From NCBI GenBank assembly GCA_932521035.1, contig OW051493.1, positions 6,262,001-6,326,000 on the forward strand: a stretch of DNA of 64,000 nt, written 5' to 3'. This stretch comes from Oscheius dolichura (taxonomy: Eukaryota; Nematoda; Chromadorea; Rhabditida; Rhabditidae). Below are positions 43,980-56,633 of this stretch, piece by piece (the first letter of the stretch is position 1; every line of letters starts with the position of its first letter). Both the position numbers and the translations under genes were made by a program. Below the pieces are notes generated by a model. That model worked only from the letters and a program-made list of their open reading frames with translations, was not told the origin of the DNA and searched no databases.

Positions 43980-46900
43980 TCAACGGTTGTACCCCATCTG
44001 AATGAGAGAATTTCCGGACATTACAGGCAAAATGATATCGTCCATATTTGGGCAGACAAGATTCTTCTCTATAAGTAATTTCAATTTAGTTTCTATCCAA
44101 TCAGACACAGTTGTAACATCAACAGACCGATCCCCAACTTGAGGTACTGCCTTGACAGACATTTTTGGAACTCGGCGGAAGGCATACCTAAAGCAGTGTT
44201 AAAAGCAAAAAACATGTAACACATAAGCATTTAAAAAGAAATGTCTACTAACCATAATCTGTCTGAAGGTGGCGGTGGAATATTTACTGTCATTGTTCCT
44301 TCAAAGGCAGAAATTTCCACGTTAAGAATTAGCGGAGTAGACGAAAAATCTTCCATAAACTATAAAGTTCTATTATGAAAGAGCAAGTTTCATTAGATGC
44401 CTTCGCAACTGTAGCTATTTTAGAGGCCTTTTGGAAAATAGTACTCTGGGCAGCTTTTTCGACAAAATTAAGGATCTTCTTACTTCTTCGCTCTTTAACT
44501 CTAAAGAAACCATAATTAGCATATGTAAACGCATGTCTTACTGATCCTTCTCAACCTTCGAACCAAAATCCTCGTCGGGACTGCTTTCAGGGCTCTCAGG
44601 AACGTCATCATCTGAGTAACGGGCAGCACGTACTGATGTAGTGAGGCGCGTTACCTCCTTCTCGGTTTCTACCTAAATGTAATATTTTCAAAAGCAAAGC
44701 AAATCACCTACTGTTTGCATGCCGCTTTTTAGTTTCATGAGATTTACGCTTGTCTGAAGCATCAGTCTAATTCCTCCATGGTATTTCATTTCAAAATCAA
44801 CCCAAAGACCCCATTCATCCATTTTTGGCGAGTACACGCCGGTTATGGTAGGCGACACTGTTCCCAAATCCAATTCTGATAACTCCAAAGTTTCAATAAA
44901 ATATGGAAGCTAAAATAATTATGCGATATTATATATAGTCAACTTACATGAATGGTTGCGAGTTTACTCTGTATCTTTCGCTTTACAGCATTAATCCAAA
45001 ACTGATCTCTCGAAAAATCAAAAAATATCCTGGCCGCTAGAGCATTTATTGACTCTACCAGATCGGAATTCTCTTCCGGAGTTCCTGGATGCCATTTCAT
45101 GGTTCCTAAGTCTACAGAAACAATGGAACCGCGTTCAGGAGTTGAAACAGCCTTTGTCATTATTTCATAGATTTGCCTAAAGAACGTTTTTAGATAGTAA
45201 GAAATATAAAATTAAAGGGAAACATTACCTTGCAAATTGCACATGATTCTTTTGATAATATATGTATTCCATAGTAGGGTCAATAGGACAACCGGCTTTT
45301 CGTGATTTTTCTGCTTCTTCCTCCAGTTCCTGTTCAATTGAGGCGTTCGTATTCGCATCGTAACTTGTACTTCGTTTCATTTTTTCTCCACTACCACTCA
45401 GCACTTTCGTTTTGGCACAGGCTTCACGAAGTCTAAAAAAGTTTGGAAATAATCCTTGCAAGATAAACTTACAAGTGAAACCATCTCTCTTTCTCTCTTG
45501 CCCCTCTTGCGAATAAATAAATTGATCGCCCTTTTCTTTTGCGCGACAATCCTCCGGATTTGGATCCAAACTCAGCTAAGTCCCCTGTAGAATTTGAGCG
45601 ATGAACCTCATGGGAAGAGTCTGACAAGACAACTGAATACTTTGGCTATAAAATAGCCTACTATTTTCATCTTCACTGGTTTCACTTTCAGCAGAATATC
45701 CAGGATCTTCTAAATTAGGCTTAGGTATTTCCGACAAAATTGGAAGACCATCAGGAGCAGATCCAACAGGGTGTAATGAAACTGATCTTTAAAAATTTTT
45801 TACTACGGTCTAAATGGAATGAAAACCTGGACATTGCCGATTTTGAAAGATCTATTTCAGCTAAAGCAGATGATTTACTTGCAAACCGGATGTGAATGGG
45901 ATACTTTCGGCTCCACCATCGTCTTGCCGCCAATCTTTTTGGTCTAAGAGATATCTGGAGTTGGTTTTTACTTATTGTATCCGCAGAACCAACCCGTGCA
46001 TCGCTAAGGTCATAGATTGTTTGTGACACCATACTTGGCTGAGCTTGCTTTAAAGTTGGGTCTTCGTGGAACGCATGTTTTAAAACAGTCTTAGCTGGCC
46101 TTGAGATCCGCAGAGTGGTTCCCTGTACCCTCATTACTAAGATAGTGCTGTTAGGATACCTCCAATCGTACGAGAACAGACTGCGCATGATTGACATGAT
46201 ATGTTACTGGAGAATATCTTCTTTTCAATTCATTCATCCAGCCCTAAAAAGAGAAGTATGTGGATATAGATTTGCTTTTCCACTTTATAAGTGATTCCGT
46301 CGCCGATACCTAAGCCTTTCCCATCAAAACTCGAGTTTGCTTCATTTCCCATATCAACTTCGTCGGCAATTATAACGGAATCGTTTCGACTTATTACATC
46401 ATCTTTCGGCCTAGGTTCCGATACAAAAAAATATAAAAAGCCTATGAATGAGACATAAAATCCCCATAGGAGTCCAGTGAGAAATCCTTAAAAAAGTGTT
46501 GAAATAAAAATGACGTACAAACCAGGAAGAGCTACAGTTATTGCTATAAGTATTCCAAGTAAGACCATTCTGTGATGAAAGAACGGCATACTTCGGCATT
46601 TCTGAGCAAGGGAATACCCGAACTGAGGGTTAAGAACATTGGTTATCGAAGGTCGTCTACTCGGAACCTGAGAGAAGTAATTACATGGAAAAGTATATAG
46701 CCAAGAATAGTACCTCTAGAGAGCTAGATGATACCGCAGATAAGGATAAATCTTCTGATTGACAGGCATGTTGTAATAGCTTCTCTTGCACATCATCCAC
46801 AAAATCTAGACAAATTTTTAAGATCAACACATAACATTTTGATTCTTTCGCTGAATCATAGCAGCAACCAGAAATTGGATCGTTAAAAACAAGTTCGAAA

Positions 46901-48265
46901 GATCACGGGGAACAAACAAGAAAGCGCGAGAAAACAAATGGTGGCACAAGAGTCCAAAAACAAACCTGGCGATTTCGACTTCTCTTTTTTTGAAACCAGC
47001 TTTCGTCCTTTGCTTTTAGCTTTATCTATTAATGCACCAATTACGCTTTGTTCCTTAAACCATAGTTGAAAATGGAAACCAATTAGACAACACCTTTGAA
47101 TCGTTGCTTCCCAAGGACGACTTCTCTGGACTGGCACTCTCTGCGTCACTATCCTCTCCTCCGGCTGGAATAACATGCTCATCGGGCATCTAAACAAAAA
47201 CGTGAATATTACATGACCTGGGACGTTTCGATCTTTACGACATCTAACGGCATGCGATGCAATAAAACGCTACATTCTATACTATGTGTATTGAGAAGGT
47301 TACATACAAACGGTTTGTTCCTTCTAAACATTTACACCGGAAGAGCACATGAGGTGGAGAGAAGATGTGTTGACCGATGACACCGCGAGCTTTGCACTCA
47401 ATAGCAAACAGAAAGCGGCTGTTATGGCCAACATAGGCAGCCTAGGAAAAGGACTCCTATAAACTGACAATGTGACAAACATTTTAGAATCAGAATAATA
47501 GGCAGATAATGTTTTATAATTACCAATAACATGTTTGGGTTAAAAGCGACTGGAAGATGCACAGCACAGCAAATGTGTGGGACAGAAAATACTAGAATTG
47601 CTCAAAAAATGTCAGAGGAAATAACAAGGCCACATACGGGGTTCAGCGCTGCCCTCTCGGCTGGAATCAATGCTGTGATGAAAAACAAGGCGAATCCAAG
47701 CGGGTTAGCGCTCGACTATGCATATCGAGCATTTTGTTAAAATTACGGCAAAATCTACATGGTTTCCCCAAGGTTACCTCATAAAAAGCTCGAAAGTCAT
47801 AGGATCCTCGGCGGGAGTTGGGTTCAGAGACATCCGAAAATTGCAGTGTCATTCTATGATATGGGGTCTAAGCGTCGTGGAAAGGCACAATGAAACGGGG
47901 GCGAAACATGGGTGCACGCGAGTAAACAACATGTGACGGAAAATGACGCTAGACGTAAACAATTCCACAACTTGGACTCCAGCGACCTCATACGTTCAGT
48001 CAAGCATCAAACATTTTGACAAACATTCGCATCCTTCAACTTACTTGGAAGGATGTGGAAGGCAAAAACCGAGTTTCCTGGCATTTCTACCATATTTTTA
48101 GAAAGTAAACTGACCCACCGTAGCTTCAACTGCCTCCTCATCTATGAAGTCAGAAGTATTGAGTCCATACTCGTCGTATTTTACCATGAGGTCATTCAGT
48201 CGAACAGCACCAAAAGTAGCTCGTCCTTGAGATGACAGAGAAGAGGACGACCGAGATCTAGACAT
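43980..48265 (-). CDS. TEX2: TEX2-like SMP-domain lipid-transfer protein
   Basis: TEX2/Nvj2-type proteins sit in the ER membrane and move lipids at organelle contact sites. The first exon (from 48265) reads MSRSRSSSSLSSQGRATFGA and SDFIDEEAVEAT. It joins in phase across an intron of about 920 nt to MPDEHVIPAGGEDSDAESAS. Two hydrophobic segments follow (VLLGILIAITVAL, LLWGFYVSFIGFLYFF), then a PH-like region, and the SMP domain: INALAARIFFDFSRDQFWIN, LPYFIETLELSELDLGTVSP and MDEWGLWVDFEMKYHGGIRL. The C-terminus has NIPPPPSDRLWYAFRRVPKM and NLVCPNMDDIILPVM, both characteristic of TEX2. It is head to head with folliculin. Most introns are about 40-60 nt, but codon use is AT-rich compared with genes to the left. 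Confidence 0.9.
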
Positions 48266-48434
48266 ATCACATCTGCGCCCTGAAAAAGAAAAGGTTCTTC
48301 AGCAAACAGCATCGTAGCTGTGCATCTGTTTTACACGGGGCTAATGAGATGAGGAACCGAATAAAAAACGTATAGTTTGTACGGGGGACCGGCTAGCCGG
48401 CGCCGGGGTTGGATCCAGTGGTCATTTAGTGGGT

Positions 48435-48440
48435 CACGTG
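48435..48440. promoter_or_regulatory. CACGTG E-box, close match to a CLEAR element
   Basis: The context is GTCACGTGAT, nine of ten bases of the CLEAR consensus GTCACGTGAC bound by TFEB/MiT factors. It lies between TEX2 and folliculin. Confidence 0.45.
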
Positions 48441-48473
48441 ATTTTACGTACGCCGAACTCGTGAGAAAAAATT

Positions 48474-48479
48474 CACGTG
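48474..48479. promoter_or_regulatory. Second CACGTG E-box
   Basis: The context is TTCACGTGCT, 39 bp from the first E-box in the same divergent promoter. Its flanks fit the CLEAR consensus less well. Confidence 0.35.
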
Positions 48480-48891
48480 CTCGCAGCGTAGTTTTGTTCA
48501 CTGGCAGGATAATAGGAAACAGCTAATTGTATACCGACGAAGAGGCATGCTGGTTAGTCTTTTTGATCTTTTTGTGTGCTAGTGATATCCATTATTTCTC
48601 AGGCGGTTTCATGTATGCTTGCTATTTAAAATTATCCGTCTTCTATTAGAATGTTAGGAAATAAAAATTAGAAAAAAAGAAAGCAAAGTCCTCCTTTTTC
48701 TTTGAAAAAATATTTTTTGTTTTCACATAAGGCTAATAGAAGAGCATCGTTGCAACACAATGAGATAAGCCCGTTATTTTTCAAACTGTAATTCTTTTAT
48801 AAAATGGCAAGATGCATTCTACTTTGACATTTCGTTCTTTTAACATATTTAGTCTATTTCAGTTGATAGAGCTTGATCTTGTATCCTAATT

Positions 48892-51800
48892 ATGCAAGCT
48901 GTGGTTGCACTATGCCATTTCTGTGAGAAGCATGGCCCACGAATAGTTGTAACCTGCCAACCACTGAGAAGCCTTCCAAATCCCATATTTTCACCTGTAC
49001 CATGCGGGTACGATCGATCTTCGGTGAGCATAGCTTTTTCATTTTACTTTAATATTTAGCTAAAATTTATTGATATGCATTGCAAGATCTGTGTGTTACA
49101 CACCTGGGCGCTATGTGTTTTTAGTAATAAGATAAATATGGTTTTTCAGGAAGCATATAACATCTATCCATCAACTTCAACAGAACTGCCTCCACTTAAT
49201 TATGGAGATAGAACTCAAACATATATTGATACTGACGCCAGGTTGGTTACTTTGGTTATTTTTGTGATACAATACGATTTAGATGTGGCGCATGCACATC
49301 GCTAGGTCCACAGCAGTGTCTTTTATCTAACGATCATCAAAACAAAACTTCCTATATAACTACACAAGTTAGTTATTTTTACTGTCTGAATAGTATTAGG
49401 TTTCATTAAAAGAGGAAGTTCATAGAAGATTATCCAAGGCAAGCACTCGTTCTCTCACATGTGAAGTAGCCGTTCCGCCAAAAGAAACGGCAGACCACCG
49501 CACTGCAGGTAAATTTGCATTTGCTGTGTATAAAAATGTATTTTTCAGCCATTCGAATTGGAAGTGGAAATGATGCATTGCCCGATTTGGAAAAAATCAA
49601 GGAAGAAGAAGGGCACGTGTCTTTTGGTGATGCCGAAATGGGAATGTGTATGGCATATAGGTTTAGGTAAAATACTTGAGAATTTGCATTATTTTCTTTG
49701 TTTGTTCTAACCGATATAAAGATCGCAAAAAAGAATAAAGCGGATTAGCAGAAATTAGCCCTCTCTCACCCCTATCACATTTTCTCATTTTTATTGAAAT
49801 CTTTAGAATACACGATTCAAAAGCAAGAGGACGAAAACGACTATTTTCCTTTGTAATAATAACTCAAGATGCTTCGTCACTATCGATACACCATGATTTC
49901 TTTTTAGAAGCATTGAAATCTATGAAGGATTTGCTGCAAGTAGGTTTTTAAGTATGCTACTTTTGCATTTGTAGGCTCGGGCATATAATATTTTTCAAAA
50001 GGAGACAGAAAAAGAAGCCAGCACTAAAGTGCATTCAGTACATCAACACCCAGGTGTAGCTATGAGCCACTTCGAAAAAATGATAAGAGAAAAGGTAATC
50101 TTTTTGTTTGCTCTAAAAAACTTAGCCATTTAATATTATTTCAACAGAAAGTTGCATTTCTTGATAAATAATTCATCTGAAATTGGTGACGTAGTATTTC
50201 TGTCATCTGTTCGATTGGCGCTTTAGTTGAAATGATGTTGATGAGAAATTAATCAAAAAGCACTAGAATGTAAAATGGTTTGTAAATACAAAATTTATTT
50301 TCTCAGGTTTCTCTATAATAAGTCTCGAATGTTTATTTTTATTTAATTTTGGAAAAGTCAATTTGATAGTTGTATTTTTTTGGAAAACTGGATATAATTA
50401 ATTACGTTACAGGTTGAAATTGATCCAACACGGACCCTTCAAGTTTTAACAGCATCGCCTGATATTTTCGTCGAGTTGCATAGGTTAGCCAAAGTTTTAT
50501 AAATTTTACTCACCTCTCCTCCGAGCTGATGAGAAAGGCCTTATCCTTATCAGCTTCGCATTCAATAATTTTTCGTTGTTTATTCATATTGGCGTCCTTA
50601 TCAAGTTGTAGTGATATTCTACTGCTCGAAAACCTGACGAAATTATAAGCATTCAAGTAAGAATTTGATGTTGATATAAGACATTTTTCTGTTTCTCGCT
50701 TACTGTAGCGCTCCACGCTTTTTCTGTTTATCGTTTAGACCGCAAACAGTGGAGGTATCGCATAACATAGCAAAGAGCTAACTTCTTTCTTTCGCTGCTT
50801 CATGCCGTGTTTACTGGTCTTCGATCTGAGAAACGCAGACTGGCTTAATATAAATCAAAACCACTATAACGTTTTCCGCTTTGGAAAAGCCTATAATTGT
50901 CATACCTCTAAACTTACCCGGAAAAAGTATTGCTACTCAGTTTCATTTAGACGGTTTGTGACCATGCCACTAGACAGTCGATATGAAATATAGCACTTTT
51001 ATACCGATAGTGGGCAGCCCCCTGTTTGTGCGCTCCAAGGATAGGATATGGTAGTAGAAGGCGGTGTTTTTTTTTTTTACTTCATTCTTCGTAAAACACT
51101 CCAAATTCATTGCGGTCTATCGTTCGGATCGAATAGAAAAGCTACGTATCTATGCTTGTCTGCCATATTCTTGCTTGTGGATATTCTGAACCTTTGTTGT
51201 AATACTTGTGAATATGATTGCCCGTTGCACTTATCCGAGTCTATCGCGTGAATGCATTATCACCTAGGATAGTCCGCAAATGAGCACACTTGGATGATTA
51301 GTGTTTAATTGACCGTTTCAAATCGGGATGCAATAATTGCAACTGGTATATTGATCTCATATATATGCTTCAAAAAAAGTCATTATTTCATTATTCAACA
51401 AACACATTGCTGTACCGCAGAGATGATAAAAGTGTTTGAAAAAAAAAGTCCTAACGTAAATTTAAAACAACTTTCTTGCTATGACGCCTCTCGGAAAACT
51501 TTTTTGTCCGCCTATACAGTTTGGTGGTATCTTGTGTTATAAACATGTATTTATCAAAGCATATCTTATCGATTTGGCCATAAGTAACTGCGTTGTTATG
51601 CGGTTCGCATTTTTGAAATCTGCATCGATTGTAGCCACAACGCCGTCATAGAGGATCGCTTATGAAATAAACGACGACTCTTTCGACGCCCCTGCACCAT
51701 TGAGTATCCCATAGGGGAGTGCATGATATATACGTTATTCGGTGTTCTTCCTATAGGCAGTTCTGCAAACACGTTTCGTGAACCACTTTTTCGTCCCAGT

Positions 51801-54800
51801 AAGGCTATTTCTTCCAGGTGAAGGATATTAATGCATGAAATTGCAACTAAATTGTAACAAAGTTCTGTAGATAAAATAGTTATCCCGATCAACTCCCACT
51901 TCCCACCCTCGTTCTCTCACATTGGGCGGGGTCCCCCGTTTGTCGTCTGCACTCTCTCTCAGTTGGTTGGTTGTTAGTTATGCGCGCCTCACCTTCATCA
52001 TTCTTTTTGGAATAAGCATTGAGGGCAAATACTCCTTTTAGAAATAGTTTTCTCAGCCAATAGACCGTAGTTGTTTTAGTTTGTACAGTAGCTCGGTCCT
52101 AGCATCCTGCTTTGCCACTGGATCAATTAGTAGCAGCAATTAGCAGACTTCTTCGCGCCCCGTCCTGCAATAAATGCCACTCAGGAGTAGTTTTCAAAAG
52201 ACTCATAGCAGTGTAAATCAATTTATCAAAAAGCCGACATTGGTGTAAATTCTGTTTGAACGGTGGATTCCGTAAACTTCAAATAAACAGCCACCTTCCA
52301 ACTGTCATTTACCACAGCGACAACGTTGGCAATATGGGTCGAGGGCGGCCGAAACTGCTTCATCTGAAGCAGCACGGTAGCTAAAGGATATTTTGCTCAT
52401 TGGTCCTTTGATCCTAAGTGCCCGTTGCGTCAGGGCCGCAAACTTTCGTTTTTCTTGCGCAAAAGTGCTTATTAGGAATCCCTGTTGTATCATAATCTTT
52501 ATCTTCCAATGACTAAGTGCCCTGTTTGTTTTGTGCGCTCTCCATTTCACTCTGTTAATGTATTTCCTTTCAGGTGCATGATGTGGACGCTTCGCACACA
52601 AACTATGCGGTTCAAAGACCAGCTGCTGGAAGGAGATCCTACTCAGGATATGCTGGTATGTACATTATTTAAAACTAATAATTATGCTAGCAGTTGTCAA
52701 TGTTTCTTTTTAGTGTCTCTTTTTAGTTAACTACTATTGTATGCAAACGGCTTTACTGCATTCGACATAGGTAGAATAATGAATGTAAATTGACTCCAAT
52801 TAGACATTTGCCTTTTGCACGATCATTTTTCTTGTCTCAAATTCTGTTAAATTAGGCTATGCTTTTATATAATCTCCAATTAGGCGAATATACCTTTTTT
52901 AAACAATTTTCTCGGGGTGGTTCCCAGGTGCACCCATAAAGAAACATATGCGACCGTTCGTTTCGTAGTGGCCATATGGTGACATGACTGGATGTGCAGC
53001 TGTGCCTCTTGCATGGCGGTAGCGTATAGTTTTATCGTACGTGTTGCATCTGTATCTCCACTGAATACGGTAGTTGGCAGATATCCTTCACGCGAGACTT
53101 GTGATTTGAAGCAGATAAGAAGGACGACTGCGATTGGCGTTTCTCTAATGAAGGCTCTGCCATTAACTCCCTAGGGGGGTAGAATAATAACACTTGTTGA
53201 ACACCATTGTATAATTCTACACTTTTGAATTCAATAATTGAATTAAACGTGGAGACAGTATTTCTCCTTTTCTAAACTCCATTGTAAATTAAACGTAGAC
53301 AATGGCAGAATCATTTTCTTTTTCTTCTTTGCCACTATTGTGTTCTCAATTGTCTGCCTTCCGGCCGATTCACATTTTGACATTTTGAATGTATTCCTCT
53401 GATGTCCTAGTGCACATGCTCGCGCTCGTTACTTCATAATCTAGTTGAAGACTTGCAGTGCGTCTACACGAGCGTGTAATCATATTAGGTTTCCTCGATG
53501 CTTTTGAATCTCTCATTAATACATCGTTTTTAGGTTCTTATGGAAATGGACAAATCGAATATCGTGGAATTAGACCTCGACCAGCCCAACCAAGCCGAAT
53601 TAACTCTTCAACAATTGCGCAACTTGCGCTATATTGCCAAAAAATTGAAAGAACAAAATGAGTTAGACACCCTGGTCGTACATGTGATCACTGGGGGGCA
53701 GGTTAGTTATTATATTTTTTTAACGTGGATTTTCTTCGGAACTCTTTACCGATAATCAAAAAATACATATATGCCGTTATATTTAGAAAATTGGCCCATT
53801 TCTGAAAGCAACGCACTTGACGTGCATAGTCCCCTCTCCTCTTTTGTCCCTTTGTGTTCAAGGGATAATTTGCATACGTCGCGCAGGTCAACTTACATAC
53901 TGCATCGACAGTATTTGTTCGGAGTGATGAACAAGTCTCCGTTCTTTAAAACCTTCCGAGCCCTGTGGAATTAAAGGAAATTTTAAATATTGTTTTTAAA
54001 TAAGTGAAAGAATTTTATTTTACAGTCCTAAAAGCTGTATATTTCAATACTCGCCTGGGTCGATTGCTTTTTGGCCCTTGAAGAGGGCATCTAGTGCAAA
54101 TATTGTTTATGCATTGAATTACGTAGGTGTTGACTTTTATGATTTCAGATAATCGTCCAATGCAGTGAACCACTATTGGCTAAACAGTTTCTGCTCGCGA
54201 TCTCGAATTTACTCCCAATTGGTTGTCTTCGAATCAATAATTATGCTGACCATTACTATGAGCCAACGGAGTAAGTTGCTTAGTATATAAGCTGCTATTG
54301 CGAATCGCTTACGGCCTAGTCATGGTCGGGTACGGAGACCGAGGAGTGACATCTATTGCGTGTCGGACGAGTGCGCATGAACGATCTGTACGATTATCGC
54401 GTAAGATATGCGCTTGACTTGAGAACATTTGCAATGCTGTTTCACCCTATGCTTAGAACAAATTTGATGAAAAAAAAACATGAAGTAATAGTTGTTATAG
54501 TATAGTTATATTTAACAGCAAATTTTCAATCGTTTTTTAGATATAATATGCTCGGTTGTGTGGAGAGTTTCCCCATTCAAGGAAATGTTCTTCGCATTAT
54601 AATAAATAATGGTAACGGTGAAGTCAGTCTGGAACGATGCACTTTTAACCTCAGTGACAGGCCGCAACTTCCTGAGAAATTTCCATGGGTGGCAATCCGT
54701 TATAATTCACTTTTATTAGGTATTTTTTTCTAAATTTTATTTTTATTATATACAATATTAAGACGAAGGAATTACTATCAGCACACTTAAAGCGACAATT

Positions 54801-55133
54801 AATAGCACACGAGAAGAGTGGCTGAATAAAGCTAAATTGTTATATCAGTTGCAACAACAAAAGTTACTAGATCCATTATTTCGTCCAAAAGAAGATCTTC
54901 TTCATTACGTTACTCCGGGATCCGATAATGTTCGGCTTGAAATCATTTTAACTTCTAATGTTCAACGTTTAGGAACGCACTCTGCTGAATTTTTGGCAGA
55001 ATGGGCTAGCCACATCGTCACGATTAAAAGTCGTCGAGGAAATAATGGATTTTATGAATCGTCGCAAAAACAAAACCTAGCCGCTTTTACCGCATGCTGG
55101 GCATGTATTTTGATCTCATCACTTTTATTATAA
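48892..55133 (+). CDS. FLCN: Folliculin
   Basis: FLCN is a GTPase-activating protein for RagC/D at lysosomes and a regulator of mTORC1 and TFE factors. Exons: MQAVVALCHFCEKHGPRIVV (longin start), ASTRSLTCEVAVPP, GHVSFGDAEMGMCMAYRFR, RKRLFSFVIITQDASSLSIH, then DENN-type blocks MRFKDQLLEGDPTQDML, LTLQQLRNLRYIAKKL with LVVHVITGGQ, AISNLLPIGCLRINNYADHY, and STREEWLNKAKLLYQLQQQK with LHYVTPGSDNVRLEI. Unlike genes to the left, introns are long, one about 2.1 kb (50485-52573). The last residues, LAAFTACWACILISSLLL, form a hydrophobic tail that is absent from human folliculin. Confidence 0.92.
50485..52573. other. Large folliculin intron (about 2.1 kb)
   Basis: AT-rich, with several A and T runs. 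Short open frames occur on both strands, but none shows recognisable protein character. No inverted repeat or transposon end was found by eye. It is the longest intron in the window. Confidence 0.6.
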
Positions 55134-56633
55134 GTATTTCCTTCTGGATATGATCTTCTATTATCATTGCATCGCTTTTATCTCCTTACCATGAGAAGAA
55201 TCTCGAAAGTATGTGCGTACCTTATGGAGATTAGCTCGGCCGCGTTACCCTTTGCTCACCTCACTTTACTTGGGCTACGCGACCGACCTATTCTCTTGGG
55301 TGTCATTCAATTTTTCTAGTCAAATTTAGTGCGAGTTTAAAATTAATGGTTTTGATTTTGCAGCTTGTGTGTCCAAGCTCCATTTCTTAGCCCCTTAAAA
55401 ATGGGTCGTTTTTTCTGTTAGAATCTCATCCCGCCTTTGTTTGCGGGACTATGTCTTTTTTTTTGAATATACATTGTTCTTATTGTAAATTTTGAATAAA
55501 AACGTTTTCTTTTTTACAGTTGCTTTCAGTCAGTAAGCAGACAGTCGTGGGCTAAAGCAATTCTGTTGATACACTGCTCGCCGAACCCGGCACTTTAAGG
55601 TCTGCGCGCCCCAATGCTAAACTCTATTATATGCATTTTATGTATTTTTGATGATTTATTTGACTTTACTGACCCCGAATTACTATAGGACAAATGAGAA
55701 AACCTCAAAATAACGCCAAATAGAGGAAAAACAAAACATGACTGGATTTTGTTCAGAGAAAACGCTTTTTAACGAAAAAACAGATTTCAGATGATCTAAA
55801 CGTTGGCCGACAACTCAAAATGTTCGTCTCATTGAGAGCAGTAGATTGCAGTAAAACTTGGAAGAATCGTATGCTACACTTTCGAGAAAAAGATTTGATA
55901 AATTATATCAAAAGCGTTGTAGGACGAAAAGAGCGCGTAAACAGTGGACCATCGCGATCTTTATTATTGAGAACCTGAGCGCATGTTTTTGAGAAAAACT
56001 ACATATTTTCATATTTTTCTGCTTCTTGCATTCGATCAGGCACATCGAATTCTACTAGAATGAATTTTTTCAGCCCATTTCGATATCTCGGTGCTGAGAT
56101 ATGCACTTTGGTGACTTTTTCTAGTAAGATACATGGGCAATGTTTGGTGCCAAAATTCATTCTAGTAGATTTCGATGTGCTGAATCGCTTGCAAGTTACA
56201 GAAAATCGTAAAAATATGTAGTTTTCGTGAATTCTATGCGCTCACTTATAGTTGTAGGCTTTGGAGAGAAAAAAAGCACTGTCCGGAAATTTGAATTTTG
56301 GCGAGCAGTGGATAAACGATCCAAGGAAAAAAGCAATATCATGTAGTCCAAGTGAGGAGCACAATAAAAGAGGAGATGAACACAGAAAAATAAAGGATAA
56401 CATATATACAGAGGCAGTGTCTTACACCCTGTAGTGATCGCAAATCCGCGCAGATGGCACTCCACTATCTCTCGATCTCCCGTCCCGTCGGATCCACTCG
56501 AACGCCCGTCACTGCCTCTTTCCGGCTGATTTCTGCATTATCTCCTGGATCTAATTAGTGTAAGCGACTTTCCTTTTGATGGCAATTTTCTGATACGAGA
56601 TTATCCATTATAGAACAGTACGCTTGCCCATTT
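55134..56633. other. AT-rich intergenic region with a foldback repeat
   Basis: No exon is recognised in 1.5 kb. It contains a 269-bp inverted-repeat structure (55976-56244). Composition changes back to GC-rich near 56.44 kb. Confidence 0.55.
55976..56244. repeat. Inverted repeat (about 93-bp arms), likely MITE remnant
   Basis: Left arm 55976-56068 and right arm 56152-56244 are imperfect reverse complements (for example TGAGCGCAT against ATGCGCTCA, and CACATCGAATTCTACTAGAA against its near complement) around an 83-bp centre. No target-site duplication or coding capacity is clear, so the class is unknown. Confidence 0.7.

Larger units (their letters stand above)
48266..48891. promoter_or_regulatory. 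Bidirectional promoter region of TEX2 and folliculin
   Basis: These 626 bp separate the start codons of two divergent genes. No exon is seen. The region contains two CACGTG E-boxes, listed separately, and a GC-rich near-palindrome around 48391-48410 (GGCTAGCCGGCGCC). The rest is AT-rich. Confidence 0.6.

Noticed and set aside
43780-56440. Foreign or bacterial DNA as the source of the AT-rich block
   Set aside because: The block contains intron-bearing metazoan TEX2 and folliculin genes with the same splice signals as elsewhere.
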